Assembly (NCBI RefSeq): GCF_003096575.1
Contig: NZ_QEKT01000010.1
Coordinates: 1-59,059 of the forward strand
DNA from: Convivina intestini
Lineage (GTDB): Bacteria; Bacillota; Bacilli; Lactobacillales; Lactobacillaceae
Length of the DNA: 59,059 bases
Reading direction: 5' to 3'
In this document: in pieces, positions 38,489-47,527 of the stretch
Layout of the letters: every line of letters begins with the position of its first letter
How positions within the stretch are numbered: the first letter of the stretch is position 1
Notes under the pieces: generated by a model
Told to the model about the DNA's origin: nothing
Database searches by the model: none
The model's input: the letters and a program-made list of their open reading frames with translations, nothing else
Translations under genes and position numbers: made by a program

Positions 38489-38529
38489 ACGGTCTATATC
38501 TCCGAACATTACCTGTACAATCTCACAAC

Positions 38530-38572
38530 TTCATTATATAAGAAAGTTTTATAAAATTCATAATAAAGGAAA
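38530..38572 (-). promoter_or_regulatory. Promoter region of GH70 gene, shared with GH68 gene
   Basis: On the minus strand AACTTTCTTATATAATGAA contains TATAAT; a box TTTCCTTTATTATG lies upstream. Both elements recur with the same spacing at 41731-41774. No good -35 is visible, so an activator may be needed. Confidence 0.55.
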
Positions 38573-38587
38573 TTTTGAACAAGAAAA

Positions 38588-38614
38588 AAGACCCTGACTA
38601 TCCAGCCAGAATCT
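38588..38614 (-). terminator. Terminator of large GH68 gene
   Basis: Minus strand AGATTCTG pairs with CAGGGTCT (two G-U), followed by TTTTTTC, 20 bp after the stop at 38635. Confidence 0.65.
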
Positions 38615-38634
38615 GCTTAATAAAAATATATTGA

Positions 38635-41600
38635 TTATAACGACCGTCGACGACGATAACGGTTCAAACTAACAAAGAGTAAGGCATTAACTGCGACAAA
38701 TCCCAATGCTGCATCTAAATTGACACCATTTTTACTAGTTGGTGGCAACCCTGGGGTAGTTGAAGTTAAAGTACTCTGTGAATTGGAACCACTGGTTGAC
38801 GTTGAATTACTTGTAGAAGTTGAGCTACTTTGTGAATTCGAATCACTAGTGGACGTTGAGCTACTAGTCGATGTGGACGTACTCTGCGAATGAGAATCAC
38901 TGGTAGAAGTTGAGCCACTAGTTGATGTAGACGTACTCTGTGAACCAGATCCACTGTCAGAGGTTGAATTACTGGTTGAAGTAGACTGACTATCAGATTT
39001 GGAACCACTATTGGAAGTTGATTCGCTGGTCGAACTAGACTCACTCGTTGATTTTGATTCGCTACCCGAATCACTAGTAGATGTCGAAGTTGATTCACTC
39101 GGTGGAATTGGCAAAGGCGTTGGAATTCCTGGAATTGGGGTTACACAAGATAGCCCCGCATTGTTGGTACCAGGTTTTTGATGAATTCCCGGTTGAATTG
39201 GTACATAGCCACTACCATCATCAATCAAGGCGCCTTGCGGCAAGGCGTAGGTATCCACAACACTGGTTGTATCGCCATCAATTTTAATCAAGAAGTTCGG
39301 GGCAAAGGTCGCCCGGACATCATTTTTATTCAAATTGAATCGCTCATGGACATAATTTAATACCACAAAAGTATCGTTGTTATCATCCCCATTATTTAAA
39401 ATCAAATAAGAATAAGTATAGTTCAAATCCGGTTGGCCTAGATTTTGTTCCAGTACCGAACCATTCCCGTTTAATGGTTTGTAAGGTCCATCAAAACTAT
39501 CCGCAACAAATCCTAGCAAGTGAACATTTCCAGGATCAGCATCTGATGAAGCAAAACGACCATCTCGGGTTACCCCAAACAGGTACCACTTACCCTTGTG
39601 TTCAAACAAGTTGGCTCGCTCAATTTCATCGGTGACAGCATTAGCGCCCAACAGGGGTTTATTAATATTTTTTACGTTAAAGTCGTTATCTAATTCAACC
39701 AAACCCAAGACATTATTATTGTCTTGAACCATGTGGGACCAATAGTTACTCTTGGCAATGTCTTCTTGAACTAATTTATTTTGTTCATAAGTCCCACCGT
39801 AATAGGCCATATTGTACAAATTATTCAGTCCCTGAGCACCACTATCAGTCCCAGTATTGGATTCAAAAACCAGGTAATACTTACCATCATGCTCGACAAA
39901 ATGCGGATCACGCATGGCAAACTCATTATTTCCCTTATCAATACCAACCCCATCCTTTAGGAATTGATCATAGGTTTCATAAATTTTACTATCACCGGAA
40001 AAAATAACTTTCCGATCGCTGGTAGCAGCATGGTCAATGACCAAACCATTTTCAGTCGTTAACACCTTTAAATTAGCAGTTGCCAAGGCTTGGTTTGGAT
40101 AAGTATCAGTGACACCTGGAACGGCATCCATTCGAACAGTTGTGTACAGCAGACGCATATCATCGGATTGGGGATCGATTAAAGCAGCGGAACCGGACCA
40201 ATTTTGACTACTTTGATGAATAAAGCTTTGATCGGCTGTGGTCCCTTCGGTATAGTTTTCAAAGACCTTACCAGCTAACTTCCAAGAATCGGCCCCTTGA
40301 TTTTGCGTCCCATTCTTTTGATAAAAGAGGTAAATATCAGTATCAACAAAGGAATCGGGTTCGCCACAAAGAGCAAACATCACGCGGTAACCATGATAAT
40401 CGGCCACGGTTCCATCTGGATTAGTCAAAGGCCAGCTGTCCCAAGTATCCATATTCCCAATACTAGCAATATTTTTAACTTGGTCACTATTTAGAAAAGG
40501 CACTTGCTGGGATTGCGGATGGTTAGCAATCACGCTATCCATATTTTGCCGAGTAAAGTGTGAGTAACCATAGTCATCATAAAAGTTAAGCGGCTGACTG
40601 CTGACACTACTTTGATCAATATACCCATTCAAATTATCCACAGATACTGGAATACGATTATTAATGATGTTCTTTTGTTCTACTGTGGCCGGTACATTAT
40701 GATCATTTACAATGTCAATGATGTCACTACCTTGGACATCAGCGAAAATTGGTGCGCCTTTTGTCAAATAACCCACAGTTTTTTCTAGTTTATCTTGAGC
40801 AGTAGCTGTTGACAATCCGGAACCGGTTTCATTAATAGCCTGACTAATTGACGTACTTTCAGCCAAAGAACTCGCCTGGCTTAAATCTTGCATCAAAAGA
40901 GCATGGGCAATACTTTGACTGGCAGCCGTACTGTTGGCTAATGAGGTCGCCTGACGCAAATCTTGATCAGCCAAAGCTTGACTGGCACTTTGGCTCAATG
41001 CAGTGCTATGGGCAATCGAAGTCGCTACCTGTAAATCTTGATTCACTGTCTCAGTACTGGCACTTTGAACTGCGTTGGTACTATGGGCCAGTGAAGTAGC
41101 TTGGTGTAAATCAGTGTCAGTACTTGTACTATCAACTGCAGGCACCTCCACCTTGGCCAAACTAACGCTATCTTGCGTTTTAACCGCTTCGCTTTGATCA
41201 GCAGCGGTACTAGTTGTAGCCAAGAAAGTTGCCGGCGTATTACTTTCATCCAAGAAAGAACTGCTCGTTTGCGTACTAATCACGTTTTGCGTTGAATCAG
41301 TACTCTCAGAAATCAAACTATTTTGCTCGGATAAGGGTTGCTGGGAAGTACTGGTAAGTTGCGGATTAACCCGACTTTGACTGGTAATGGCAATCGCACT
41401 AACCGATGTGGTATTTGAGACTGGCACTGCATTACTCGTAGATGCCGGCTGTTGTAAAGTTGCCGCTGATGTTAGCGCAATTGACGTACTTTGTGGTAGG
41501 CCATCTTTTTGCTGGTAAGTGGTCGTGGTATCCGGTTCTTTCAGCGTTTCAACGTTATCAGCCGCCGCGACCGAACTACCAAGTCCTAAGGTAAAAACAC

Positions 41601-41691
41601 TAATACCGGACACTAACCAAAACTTTCCAGACTTATACATTTTAAAATGCAAACGAGCCGGACTATGGTTTAATGTGTTATTTCTATTCAT
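38635..41691 (-). CDS. Cell-wall GH68 fructansucrase with SRR stalk and LPPTS sorting signal
   Basis: 1018 aa from ATG 41691 (GGGAGAATAG upstream; longer frames upstream lack this). KxYKxGKxW signal ([11 protein letters not shown], residues 15-25), a Ser/Thr/Gln region with four QDLxQATSLAxST-type repeats (about 190-290), the GH68 domain (about 310-850), proline-rich linker, serine repeats, then LPPTSK, hydrophobic helix and RYRRRRSL. Catalytic residues: nucleophile D418 (TWDSWP), stabiliser D595 (MRDPH), acid/base E691 (TDEIERA). Makes levan or inulin from sucrose at the wall. It lies 147 bp upstream of the second GH70 gene on the same strand but has its own terminator; the matched promoters suggest joint control. 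Confidence 0.95.
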   Translation of the reverse strand: MNRNNTLNHSPARLHFKMYKSGKFWLVSGISVFTLGLGSSVAAADNVETLKEPDTTTTYQQKDGLPQSTSIALTSAATLQQPASTSNAVPVSNTTSVSAIAITSQSRVNPQLTSTSQQPLSEQNSLISESTDSTQNVISTQTSSSFLDESNTPATFLATTSTAADQSEAVKTQDSVSLAKVEVPAVDSTSTDTDLHQATSLAHSTNAVQSASTETVNQDLQVATSIAHSTALSQSASQALADQDLRQATSLANSTAASQSIAHALLMQDLSQASSLAESTSISQAINETGSGLSTATAQDKLEKTVGYLTKGAPIFADVQGSDIIDIVNDHNVPATVEQKNIINNRIPVSVDNLNGYIDQSSVSSQPLNFYDDYGYSHFTRQNMDSVIANHPQSQQVPFLNSDQVKNIASIGNMDTWDSWPLTNPDGTVADYHGYRVMFALCGEPDSFVDTDIYLFYQKNGTQNQGADSWKLAGKVFENYTEGTTADQSFIHQSSQNWSGSAALIDPQSDDMRLLYTTVRMDAVPGVTDTYPNQALATANLKVLTTENGLVIDHAATSDRKVIFSGDSKIYETYDQFLKDGVGIDKGNNEFAMRDPHFVEHDGKYYLVFESNTGTDSGAQGLNNLYNMAYYGGTYEQNKLVQEDIAKSNYWSHMVQDNNNVLGLVELDNDFNVKNINKPLLGANAVTDEIERANLFEHKGKWYLFGVTRDGRFASSDADPGNVHLLGFVADSFDGPYKPLNGNGSVLEQNLGQPDLNYTYSYLILNNGDDNNDTFVVLNYVHERFNLNKNDVRATFAPNFLIKIDGDTTSVVDTYALPQGALIDDGSGYVPIQPGIHQKPGTNNAGLSCVTPIPGIPTPLPIPPSESTSTSTSDSGSESKSTSESSSTSESTSNSGSKSDSQSTSTSNSTSDSGSGSQSTSTSTSGSTSTSDSHSQSTSTSTSSSTSTSDSNSQSSSTSTSNSTSTSGSNSQSTLTSTTPGLPPTSKNGVNLDAALGFVAVNALLFVSLNRYRRRRSL

Positions 41692-41730
41692 ACGTTCTAT
41701 TCTCCCAATATTAGCTTTACAATCTCGATA

Positions 41731-41774
41731 TTCATTATATAGGAAAGTTAAGTGAAATACATAATAAAAGGAAA
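41731..41774 (-). promoter_or_regulatory. Promoter region of large GH68 gene
   Basis: Minus strand AACTTTCCTATATAATGAA (18 of 19 bases as in the GH70 promoter) with TTTCCTTTTATTATG upstream, 29 bases between the element starts in both copies. Confidence 0.55.
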
Positions 41775-41799
41775 CTAGCATAAATAAAAAAACTCCAAC

Positions 41800-41990
41800 A
41801 GGAATAATAAGGTTGCCATTCCCGTTGGCGTAGTACACATAATACTATTATTTTTAATTTTAGTTTTCGATAAGGGGAGGAGTAGGGCACCTAGGAAGAT
41901 ACTTCGGAAAATATATTCTTCAGGAATGGCCGCAATTAAGCCAAACCTCTTCTTCCATCTTTTTAAGGATTCTTATTGTATTATAATGGA
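41800..41990 (-). pseudogene. CPBP protease gene remnant
   Basis: Minus-strand reading gives LIAAIPEEYIFRSIFLGALL, the first CPBP motif (EExxxR), followed by LLPLSKTKIKNN and then unrelated sequence. No start, no motifs 2 and 3. A fifth CPBP relic in this window, lying directly upstream of the GH68 promoter. Confidence 0.55.
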
Positions 41991-42035
41991 GAAAAGCACC
42001 ATTCTTGTTGAAATGCTCAATTAAGGAGAAGGTTT

Positions 42036-42206
42036 ATGATAGTTATTGGCATTTTATTATTGTTATACGGTATCGCCGTGTTTTTCTATACCCGTTCCAC
42101 CTATTTTGATGAATATGTTAAAAACGATACAACCGGGCAACCACCTTCATTTAAAAAGGCCTATATAAAGAACTTTCTTGATATCGCCTGGGTTTTGACA
42201 TTATAA
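42036..42206 (+). CDS. Small 56-aa membrane protein
   Basis: ATG 42036 with AAGGAGAAGG in front. One N-terminal TM segment (VIGILLLLYGIAVFFY), then a polar stretch DEYVKNDTTGQPPSFKKAYI and a short hydrophobic end. Followed after 33 bp by an 80-aa membrane protein gene; the two look like an operon. No family recognised. Confidence 0.5.
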   Translation: MIVIGILLLLYGIAVFFYTRSTYFDEYVKNDTTGQPPSFKKAYIKNFLDIAWVLTL

Positions 42207-42239
42207 TGGCCGATCATATCCTAGGAGACCAACTAATTT

Positions 42240-42482
42240 ATGTTTAACAATGTTGTACAAATTGTAATCGCATTCCTAGCAGGCTGTGGGTTTTTTGCTA
42301 GCTGCTACCTTCAAACCAGCGCCAAAGTCAGTAAACCGAAGCAAAAGCTATATGGTGATTTGGGTTTTGTGTTTCTTGGTTTACTATTTTTAGGAATCGG
42401 TATCTTTAAAACCGCCCTCCTGCCGGGACTCATCACTTTCTGTGGTGCCTTTTCCTTATTGTGGGATTTACGAAAAATGTAG
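42240..42482 (+). CDS. Small 80-aa membrane protein (DUF3953-like layout)
   Basis: ATG 42240; AGGAG lies 12 bases upstream, a long spacing. Two to three TM segments (VVQIVIAFLAGCGFFASCY, LGFVFLGLLFLGIGIF, LPGLITFCGAFSLLW) around a basic loop (KVSKPKQK). Probably cotranscribed with the 56-aa gene. Unknown function; the family suggestion is weak. Confidence 0.5.
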   Translation: MFNNVVQIVIAFLAGCGFFASCYLQTSAKVSKPKQKLYGDLGFVFLGLLFLGIGIFKTALLPGLITFCGAFSLLWDLRKM

Positions 42483-42531
42483 TATCAATTTTACTAGTTG
42501 AAGCGAGCTCCGTTATCTACGGGACTCGTTT

Positions 42532-43513
42532 TTAATTCTCTAATTTTCTAATCAACCAGTCATAGTACCAAACACCAATCAAACCAATCATGGTGCCCAA
42601 TAAAATTGCTAAAATTCGAGTGACGATGAGGTCATTTCCTAAATCAGGGCGCACAATTTTAAATAAAATCAGGGCAATCGGTGTCGTAAAAAAAATTACC
42701 AACTAGATAGCTTTTTGGCATAAATAGACAAATTAAGGCCATAAATAACAAAGCGAGCAGGGCCAAAAGAAAGATGGCATCAACCCAGCTATAAATAACA
42801 AACGCCAGCACTGTCCCAATCAAACCAGCGCCAATATATTCCAACTGGCGCTTTTTTGCTGTCATCACATTTTCAGACTGCAAAATGGTCAGGGCAGAAA
42901 CTAGGAGCCAATAATAGTTATTTAAATGCAAATGATAGCCAATAAAATAGGCCATAAAGGCAAACAAACCAATAATTAGTGCCCGTAAATTGGTTGGTAA
43001 ATCCGTATTGGTGAATTTAATTTCAGGCCACGACAAAGAGTAGTGCTCATACTGCCCGTTTTCAATTAAAGCCAGTAAAGTGGCAAATAATGCACCAAAT
43101 ATGGCATAAACAGCCAACAAACAGACGGTATTTAGGGGCATGCTATGCAAACTAGCCAACATCCCATTAATCATCAGCAAGAAAAAAACACCCGGGCCAA
43201 TAAAACGATTGGCACTCATGATCAATTGTAAAAAGAAGGCTAAGCCGGCAATCCAAAGCATGCTGACCCATTCAACCCGTGAAGCTAACGCACTGAGTGG
43301 AAAACTGATCCAAGCACATAAATTAACCACCAGTAATTGATTCAGCGTATTATCTCGATTAACCGGTACATAGTACATAAACAATAAGGCCCCAAAACAG
43401 CCCATTACACCCAGCCAATTGTTATGCAGCATTGTCCCGACCAACAACGGGGCAAGTAGGGTGCATAGGCCATAAAAAGCATGTAGGTAATTGCGCTTAG
43501 TAAATTGAAACAT
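42532..43513 (-). pseudogene. FUSC family membrane protein, frameshifted at an A8 run
   Basis: ATG 43513 follows AAAGGAGC. About ten hydrophobic segments in two blocks separated by a cytoplasmic loop (LIENGQYEHYSLSWPEI), typical of FUSC/aromatic acid exporter-type proteins. The frame runs into YLVGNFFYDTDCPDFI and stops at 42659. Shifting by one base at the eight-A run (42689-42696; T8 on the coding strand) restores VIFFTTPIALILFKIVRPDL and a normal C-terminus to TAA 42532 (about 326 aa). Loss of the last segment may inactivate it, or the run may be a sequencing error or a phase-variable site. Confidence 0.75.
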
Positions 43514-43549
43514 AACAGCTCCTTTAGACAAATTTTTCCATCCTAACAT

Positions 43550-43983
43550 AATCTGATTGTGTTCGTCAAAAAATATACATCGTTAGATCATGAATTTAGT
43601 TGCACAAACTAATTTGAGTTTTATTAAAAAAGTATTAACCAATAAATCCCTAAGTTTCCTTCTCTATTCCTATTTAGGAACAAATATTTTAGCCCATCTT
43701 TACTTTTCTTAAGAAAAACATAACTCTGTAAAGAAAATACTAAGAGGAAAAGTTAGTCATACCAAGGATTAATATAATTAAAAAACAAATTAATTGGTAT
43801 TGTTGCTTTTTAGACCAATTAATCTTAAAAAAGTTAATACAAAATTAATTCATTTAAGGATACTTTGTTGTACTTTTAATTAAATTCCCATTCTGATTAA
43901 ATGCTGTTATATTAGGCATGTTTAATAAAAAATGAAAATTATTTGGTTAATTTCATTAATAGTATTATGGGAGTTATCAGGGT
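43550..43983 (+). other. AT-rich upstream region of the SRR fusion gene
   Basis: 430 bp without an ORF. Contains the palindrome ATTCC-TATTTA-GGAAC (43666-43681), several copies of an ACCAAT/ATTGGT motif (43655, 43780, 43800, 43815) and a TATATT-type -10 near 43908-43913 (GCTGTTATATTAGG). Promoter of the gene at 43984 is expected here. Confidence 0.45.
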
Positions 43984-46635
43984 ATGAAAAATGTAAATAA
44001 TCATTATTTAGTTAAAGAATCTTTTAAAATGTATAAGTCAGGAAAGTTTTGGTTAGTTTCTGGAATGGGCTTATTAACAATCGGTTTAGATAAGAATGCT
44101 TCAGCTGATAATACTGGGCCGAGTTCGGTTTCTCAATCAGTGCAGGGAAATAACGCCTCACCGGCTAATCAGCAGGCCATGTACTTAAATCCCAGCACAA
44201 CTAGCACGGCTAACTCAGCTCCAACTAATGTCATTAATAACAATAATCAGCAACAAGGCTCTACGAATATTAATGTTATTCAGCAAGGATCCAATAACAT
44301 TATCAATAACAACAACTACGTAATTAATATCTATATTGATTCCATGTGTTGTTCGATATCGGGCTCCAACAGCACTTCGGCTTCAAGTTCACAATCGCAA
44401 TCAACCAGTGCTTCAATCTCGACGTCTGAGTCCAAATCGGCTTCTTTGAATCCAAGTCCAAATCCAAATCCAAATCCAACACCGACATCTGATAGCACTA
44501 GCACCTCTAGCTCCAAATCTGCCAGTGACTCAATCTCAACATCGAGTTCACAGTCAACAAGTAAATCGAATTCTGGGTCAAGCTCCGATTCGAACACACC
44601 TAGCACTTCAACTTCGACCTCTGAATCAACGTCGAAAGCCGATTCAACACATTCGACTAGCGAGTCCACATCAACTAGTGATTCAACGTCTAAGTCTCCT
44701 AGTCAATCCACTAGTATCTCAACTTCGACATCAGATAGTCAGTCCACCAGTGAATCGACTTCCAAGTCGAATTCAACTAGCGATTCAACCTCGAAGACAC
44801 CTAGTCAATCAACTAGTATCTCAACTTCGACATCAGATAGTCAATCGACCAGTGAATCAACATCCAAGTCGAATTCAACTAGCGGTTCAACCTCGAAGAC
44901 ACCTAGTCAATCAACTAGCACTTCAACGTCGACATCGGATAGTCAGTCGACTAGTCAATCAACGTCAAAGTCCGATTCTTCTAAATCTGAATCGACCTCA
45001 GCGTCCACATCTGGCAGTAAATCTACCAGTGACTCAATTTCAACATCTACCTCTGAATCAGCGAGCGCCTCAAACTCAGCCTCTGATTCTAAGTCAACCA
45101 GTGATTCTCACTCGGCTTCACGCTCAAAATCAGCCAGTGAGTCAACGTCAATTTCAACTTCAACGTCGGCTAGTCAATCAAACAGTGCTTCCGGCTCGAC
45201 GTCAGCTAGTCAGTCAAACTCGACTTCACAATCAACATCGGCAAGTCAATCAACTTCGACGTCAACTTCTAAATCAGCCAGTGAGTCAGCTTCAGCCTCA
45301 ACATCGAGTTCGGTTTCAACCTCAGAATCAACTCCTGGATCTACATCTACTAGTAAATCGGCCAGTGAATCATCCTCAACTTCGAGTTCACAATCAACTA
45401 GTCAATCAACGTCGTCATCAAGTTCAACGTCAGCTAGTCAATCAGCTTCGACTTCAAGTTCTAAGTCAGCTAGTGAGTCAACATCAACCTCTGATTCCAA
45501 ATCTGCTAGTGAATCAACATCGGCCAGCAAGTCAACTTCAGCTAGTAAGTCGGCCTCGGCTTCAAGTTCTGATTCAGCAAGTCAATCGACTTCTAAGTCC
45601 GACTCTAAGTCGGCCAGTGAATCAACCTCAGCTTCAACCTCTAAGTCCATAAGTGATTCTGGTTCGACCTCGAATTCACAATCTAGCAGTTCGTCGACTT
45701 CAACCTCACAGTCAACATCGACTAGTTCCTCGACATCGAATTCTACTTCAAAATCAATTAGCGAATCGATTTCTGGTTCAACTTCACAATCAGATAGTAT
45801 TTCAACTTCAACTTCAACCTCAGAGTCTAAGGCAAAAAGTGAATCAAGTTCCGCCTCTGAGTCAACTTCAACTAGCCAGTCTAAGTCAGCTTCAGAATCA
45901 ACTTCGGCCTCGAATTCGACATCAAATTCTGACTCAGACTCAAAGAGCGCATCAGAATCAGTTTCTAAGTCTAAATCAAGCAGTCAATCAGAATCAGATT
46001 CGGCCTCTAAGTCAGCGAGTGAATCAACTTCTACTTCTGATTCAACCTCAAAGAGCTCATCAGACTCGGCTTCTAAATCCCAATCAAGCAGTCAATCGGA
46101 ATCAGAGTCGGCTTCCAAGTCTGCTAGTGAATCAACTTCGACCTCTGACTCAGCCTCACAAAGCTCGTCGAACTCAGCGTCTAAGTCCAAGTCCACTAGT
46201 CAGTCAGAATCAGATTCAGAATCGACTTCATCTAGCAAATCGGCTTCTAAGTCAACTTCAGAATCAGCTAGTGCATCGAATTCGGCTTCCGCATCCACTT
46301 CGACTTCCAACTCCAATTCAACACCAGGAGATAAATCAGGAAGTGAGTCAGCAAGTACGTCAACATCCACTTCAACATCAATATCAACTAGTGGATCTGG
46401 TTTAGGGGCTAAATTAGTCAGACAAATTCTGCAATTGTGTAGTCAGCAGTGGCCAGATAAGAACATCGAAATTGAAGCCCAACAGCCGGTCGTTGGCTTT
46501 TATGAAAAATTCAATTTTATTCCTGAAGGAGAACCTTTTATTTTTGAAGGCACTCCTCATGTCACTATGATTTGGCAAAATAAGACAAATGACCATTTAC
46601 ATGGTCAGCCAACGAATCGTTCAAATTCTAACTAA
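43984..46635 (+). CDS. SRR surface protein fused to C-terminal fragment of ElaA-type GNAT acetyltransferase
   Basis: 883 aa. Starts with a KxYKxGKxW signal ([11 protein letters not shown], residues 14-24) and cleavage region NASADNT; residues 50-120 are Asn/Gln-rich (NNNNQQQGSTNINVIQQGSN), then about 680 residues of serine repeats. At about residue 808 (base 46405) the repeats pass abruptly into LGAKLVRQILQLCSQQWPD, then VVGFYEKFNFIPEGEPFIFE and GTPHVTMIW, which is the second half of an ElaA-like N-acetyltransferase, including the acetyl-CoA loop and FYEKFNF motif. There is no LPxTG anchor. The most likely origin is a deletion joining a wall-anchored SRR gene to a downstream acetyltransferase gene in frame. 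The product would be exported unanchored; the GNAT part lacks its N-terminal half. A weak GGGAGTTATCAGGGT lies before ATG 43984. Confidence 0.85.
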   Translation: MKNVNNHYLVKESFKMYKSGKFWLVSGMGLLTIGLDKNASADNTGPSSVSQSVQGNNASPANQQAMYLNPSTTSTANSAPTNVINNNNQQQGSTNINVIQQGSNNIINNNNYVINIYIDSMCCSISGSNSTSASSSQSQSTSASISTSESKSASLNPSPNPNPNPTPTSDSTSTSSSKSASDSISTSSSQSTSKSNSGSSSDSNTPSTSTSTSESTSKADSTHSTSESTSTSDSTSKSPSQSTSISTSTSDSQSTSESTSKSNSTSDSTSKTPSQSTSISTSTSDSQSTSESTSKSNSTSGSTSKTPSQSTSTSTSTSDSQSTSQSTSKSDSSKSESTSASTSGSKSTSDSISTSTSESASASNSASDSKSTSDSHSASRSKSASESTSISTSTSASQSNSASGSTSASQSNSTSQSTSASQSTSTSTSKSASESASASTSSSVSTSESTPGSTSTSKSASESSSTSSSQSTSQSTSSSSSTSASQSASTSSSKSASESTSTSDSKSASESTSASKSTSASKSASASSSDSASQSTSKSDSKSASESTSASTSKSISDSGSTSNSQSSSSSTSTSQSTSTSSSTSNSTSKSISESISGSTSQSDSISTSTSTSESKAKSESSSASESTSTSQSKSASESTSASNSTSNSDSDSKSASESVSKSKSSSQSESDSASKSASESTSTSDSTSKSSSDSASKSQSSSQSESESASKSASESTSTSDSASQSSSNSASKSKSTSQSESDSESTSSSKSASKSTSESASASNSASASTSTSNSNSTPGDKSGSESASTSTSTSTSISTSGSGLGAKLVRQILQLCSQQWPDKNIEIEAQQPVVGFYEKFNFIPEGEPFIFEGTPHVTMIWQNKTNDHLHGQPTNRSNSN

Positions 46636-46672
46636 AAATGTCCCACCAATTAAACTGGTGGGACATTTTTTA
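46634..46672. terminator. Bidirectional terminator
   Basis: AAAAATGTCCCACCA pairs with TGGTGGGACATTTTT; follows the SRR-GNAT gene and the convergent YoaK-like gene. Confidence 0.88.
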
Positions 46673-47353
46673 ACGTTCAGAAGCTGATTGATTTTGACTA
46701 ATGATGATAATCAAAATCATAATAATAAATATCAAGGCAATTGGCACAACTAGCGCATAAACACTCATAAGTTTAATAAATAGACCGGTTAAGGTCGCTC
46801 CACCAACGAAGCCGCCAATAATTACTAGGGTATCTAGAAAAGCATGTCGTGCCGCTTTTTGCTTAAAAATCAGCCAATCAATCCCGGATTCTGATATTTT
46901 TCGTAGATTCCCAGTCATCATAATCGGGGTAAAGGGCTTACCTTTCAGCATTTTGAATTCCTGTAACTCACTAGCCGCCGCCATTGAAATCAGAGCAGTC
47001 GACAAAATTCCCAAGTGTTGCTGATAGACATAAAATGAAGCAACTAACAAAGCCGTCTGATAAACAAGTATACCAATTTTCCGAAAATTGGCATTCGTAT
47101 GGCTATCATTAAATTTATGTTGAATATATCGAACCAATATAGCTCCTAGGGCAAAGGATACAATCGAAAAAATATATTGCTGCATTGCCACTAGATTACC
47201 GTGGCTAATTTCTATTCCTAATAAAATGAGATTTCCTGTCTGCAAACCCGCAAAAACACCACCATGAATTAGAAATGAATAAGCATCAATCGATCCCGCT
47301 AACATGGTTAACAAGGCGCCCATAAAAAGGGAGTCATTGTTTTTAATGATCAT
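46670..47353 (-). CDS. YoaK family (DUF1275) membrane protein
   Basis: 227 aa from ATG 47353, which has GGAGGAATC upstream; the longer frame lacks this. Six TM segments with the family signatures AGSIDAYSFLIHGGVFAGLQTGN (residues about 15-38, split here for reading) and an internal MAAASELQEFKML ... MTGNLRKISE. Small YoaK proteins are putative transporters of unknown substrate. Single gene, convergent with the SRR-GNAT gene. Confidence 0.85.
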   Translation of the reverse strand: MIIKNNDSLFMGALLTMLAGSIDAYSFLIHGGVFAGLQTGNLILLGIEISHGNLVAMQQYIFSIVSFALGAILVRYIQHKFNDSHTNANFRKIGILVYQTALLVASFYVYQQHLGILSTALISMAAASELQEFKMLKGKPFTPIMMTGNLRKISESGIDWLIFKQKAARHAFLDTLVIIGGFVGGATLTGLFIKLMSVYALVVPIALIFIIMILIIIISQNQSASER

Positions 47354-47483
47354 ATTTTGATTCCTCCATCCAATCATTAGACATAATTTATCTATAACTA
47401 GTTTAGGCTGCAGATAGCTATAGATACCAAGACTAACACAGTCTTTACTAATAAAACAGTTCACCAGTCCTTAACATCAGCAA

Positions 47484-47511
47484 AAAAAGCAAGCCGCTAA
47501 GCTTGCCTTTT
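47484..47511. terminator. Terminator after CPBP gene
   Basis: AAAAAGCAAGC-CGCTAA-GCTTGCCTTTT; active on the minus strand after the CPBP gene ending at 47528. Confidence 0.75.
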
Positions 47512-47527
47512 AATATTAAATCCGAAC

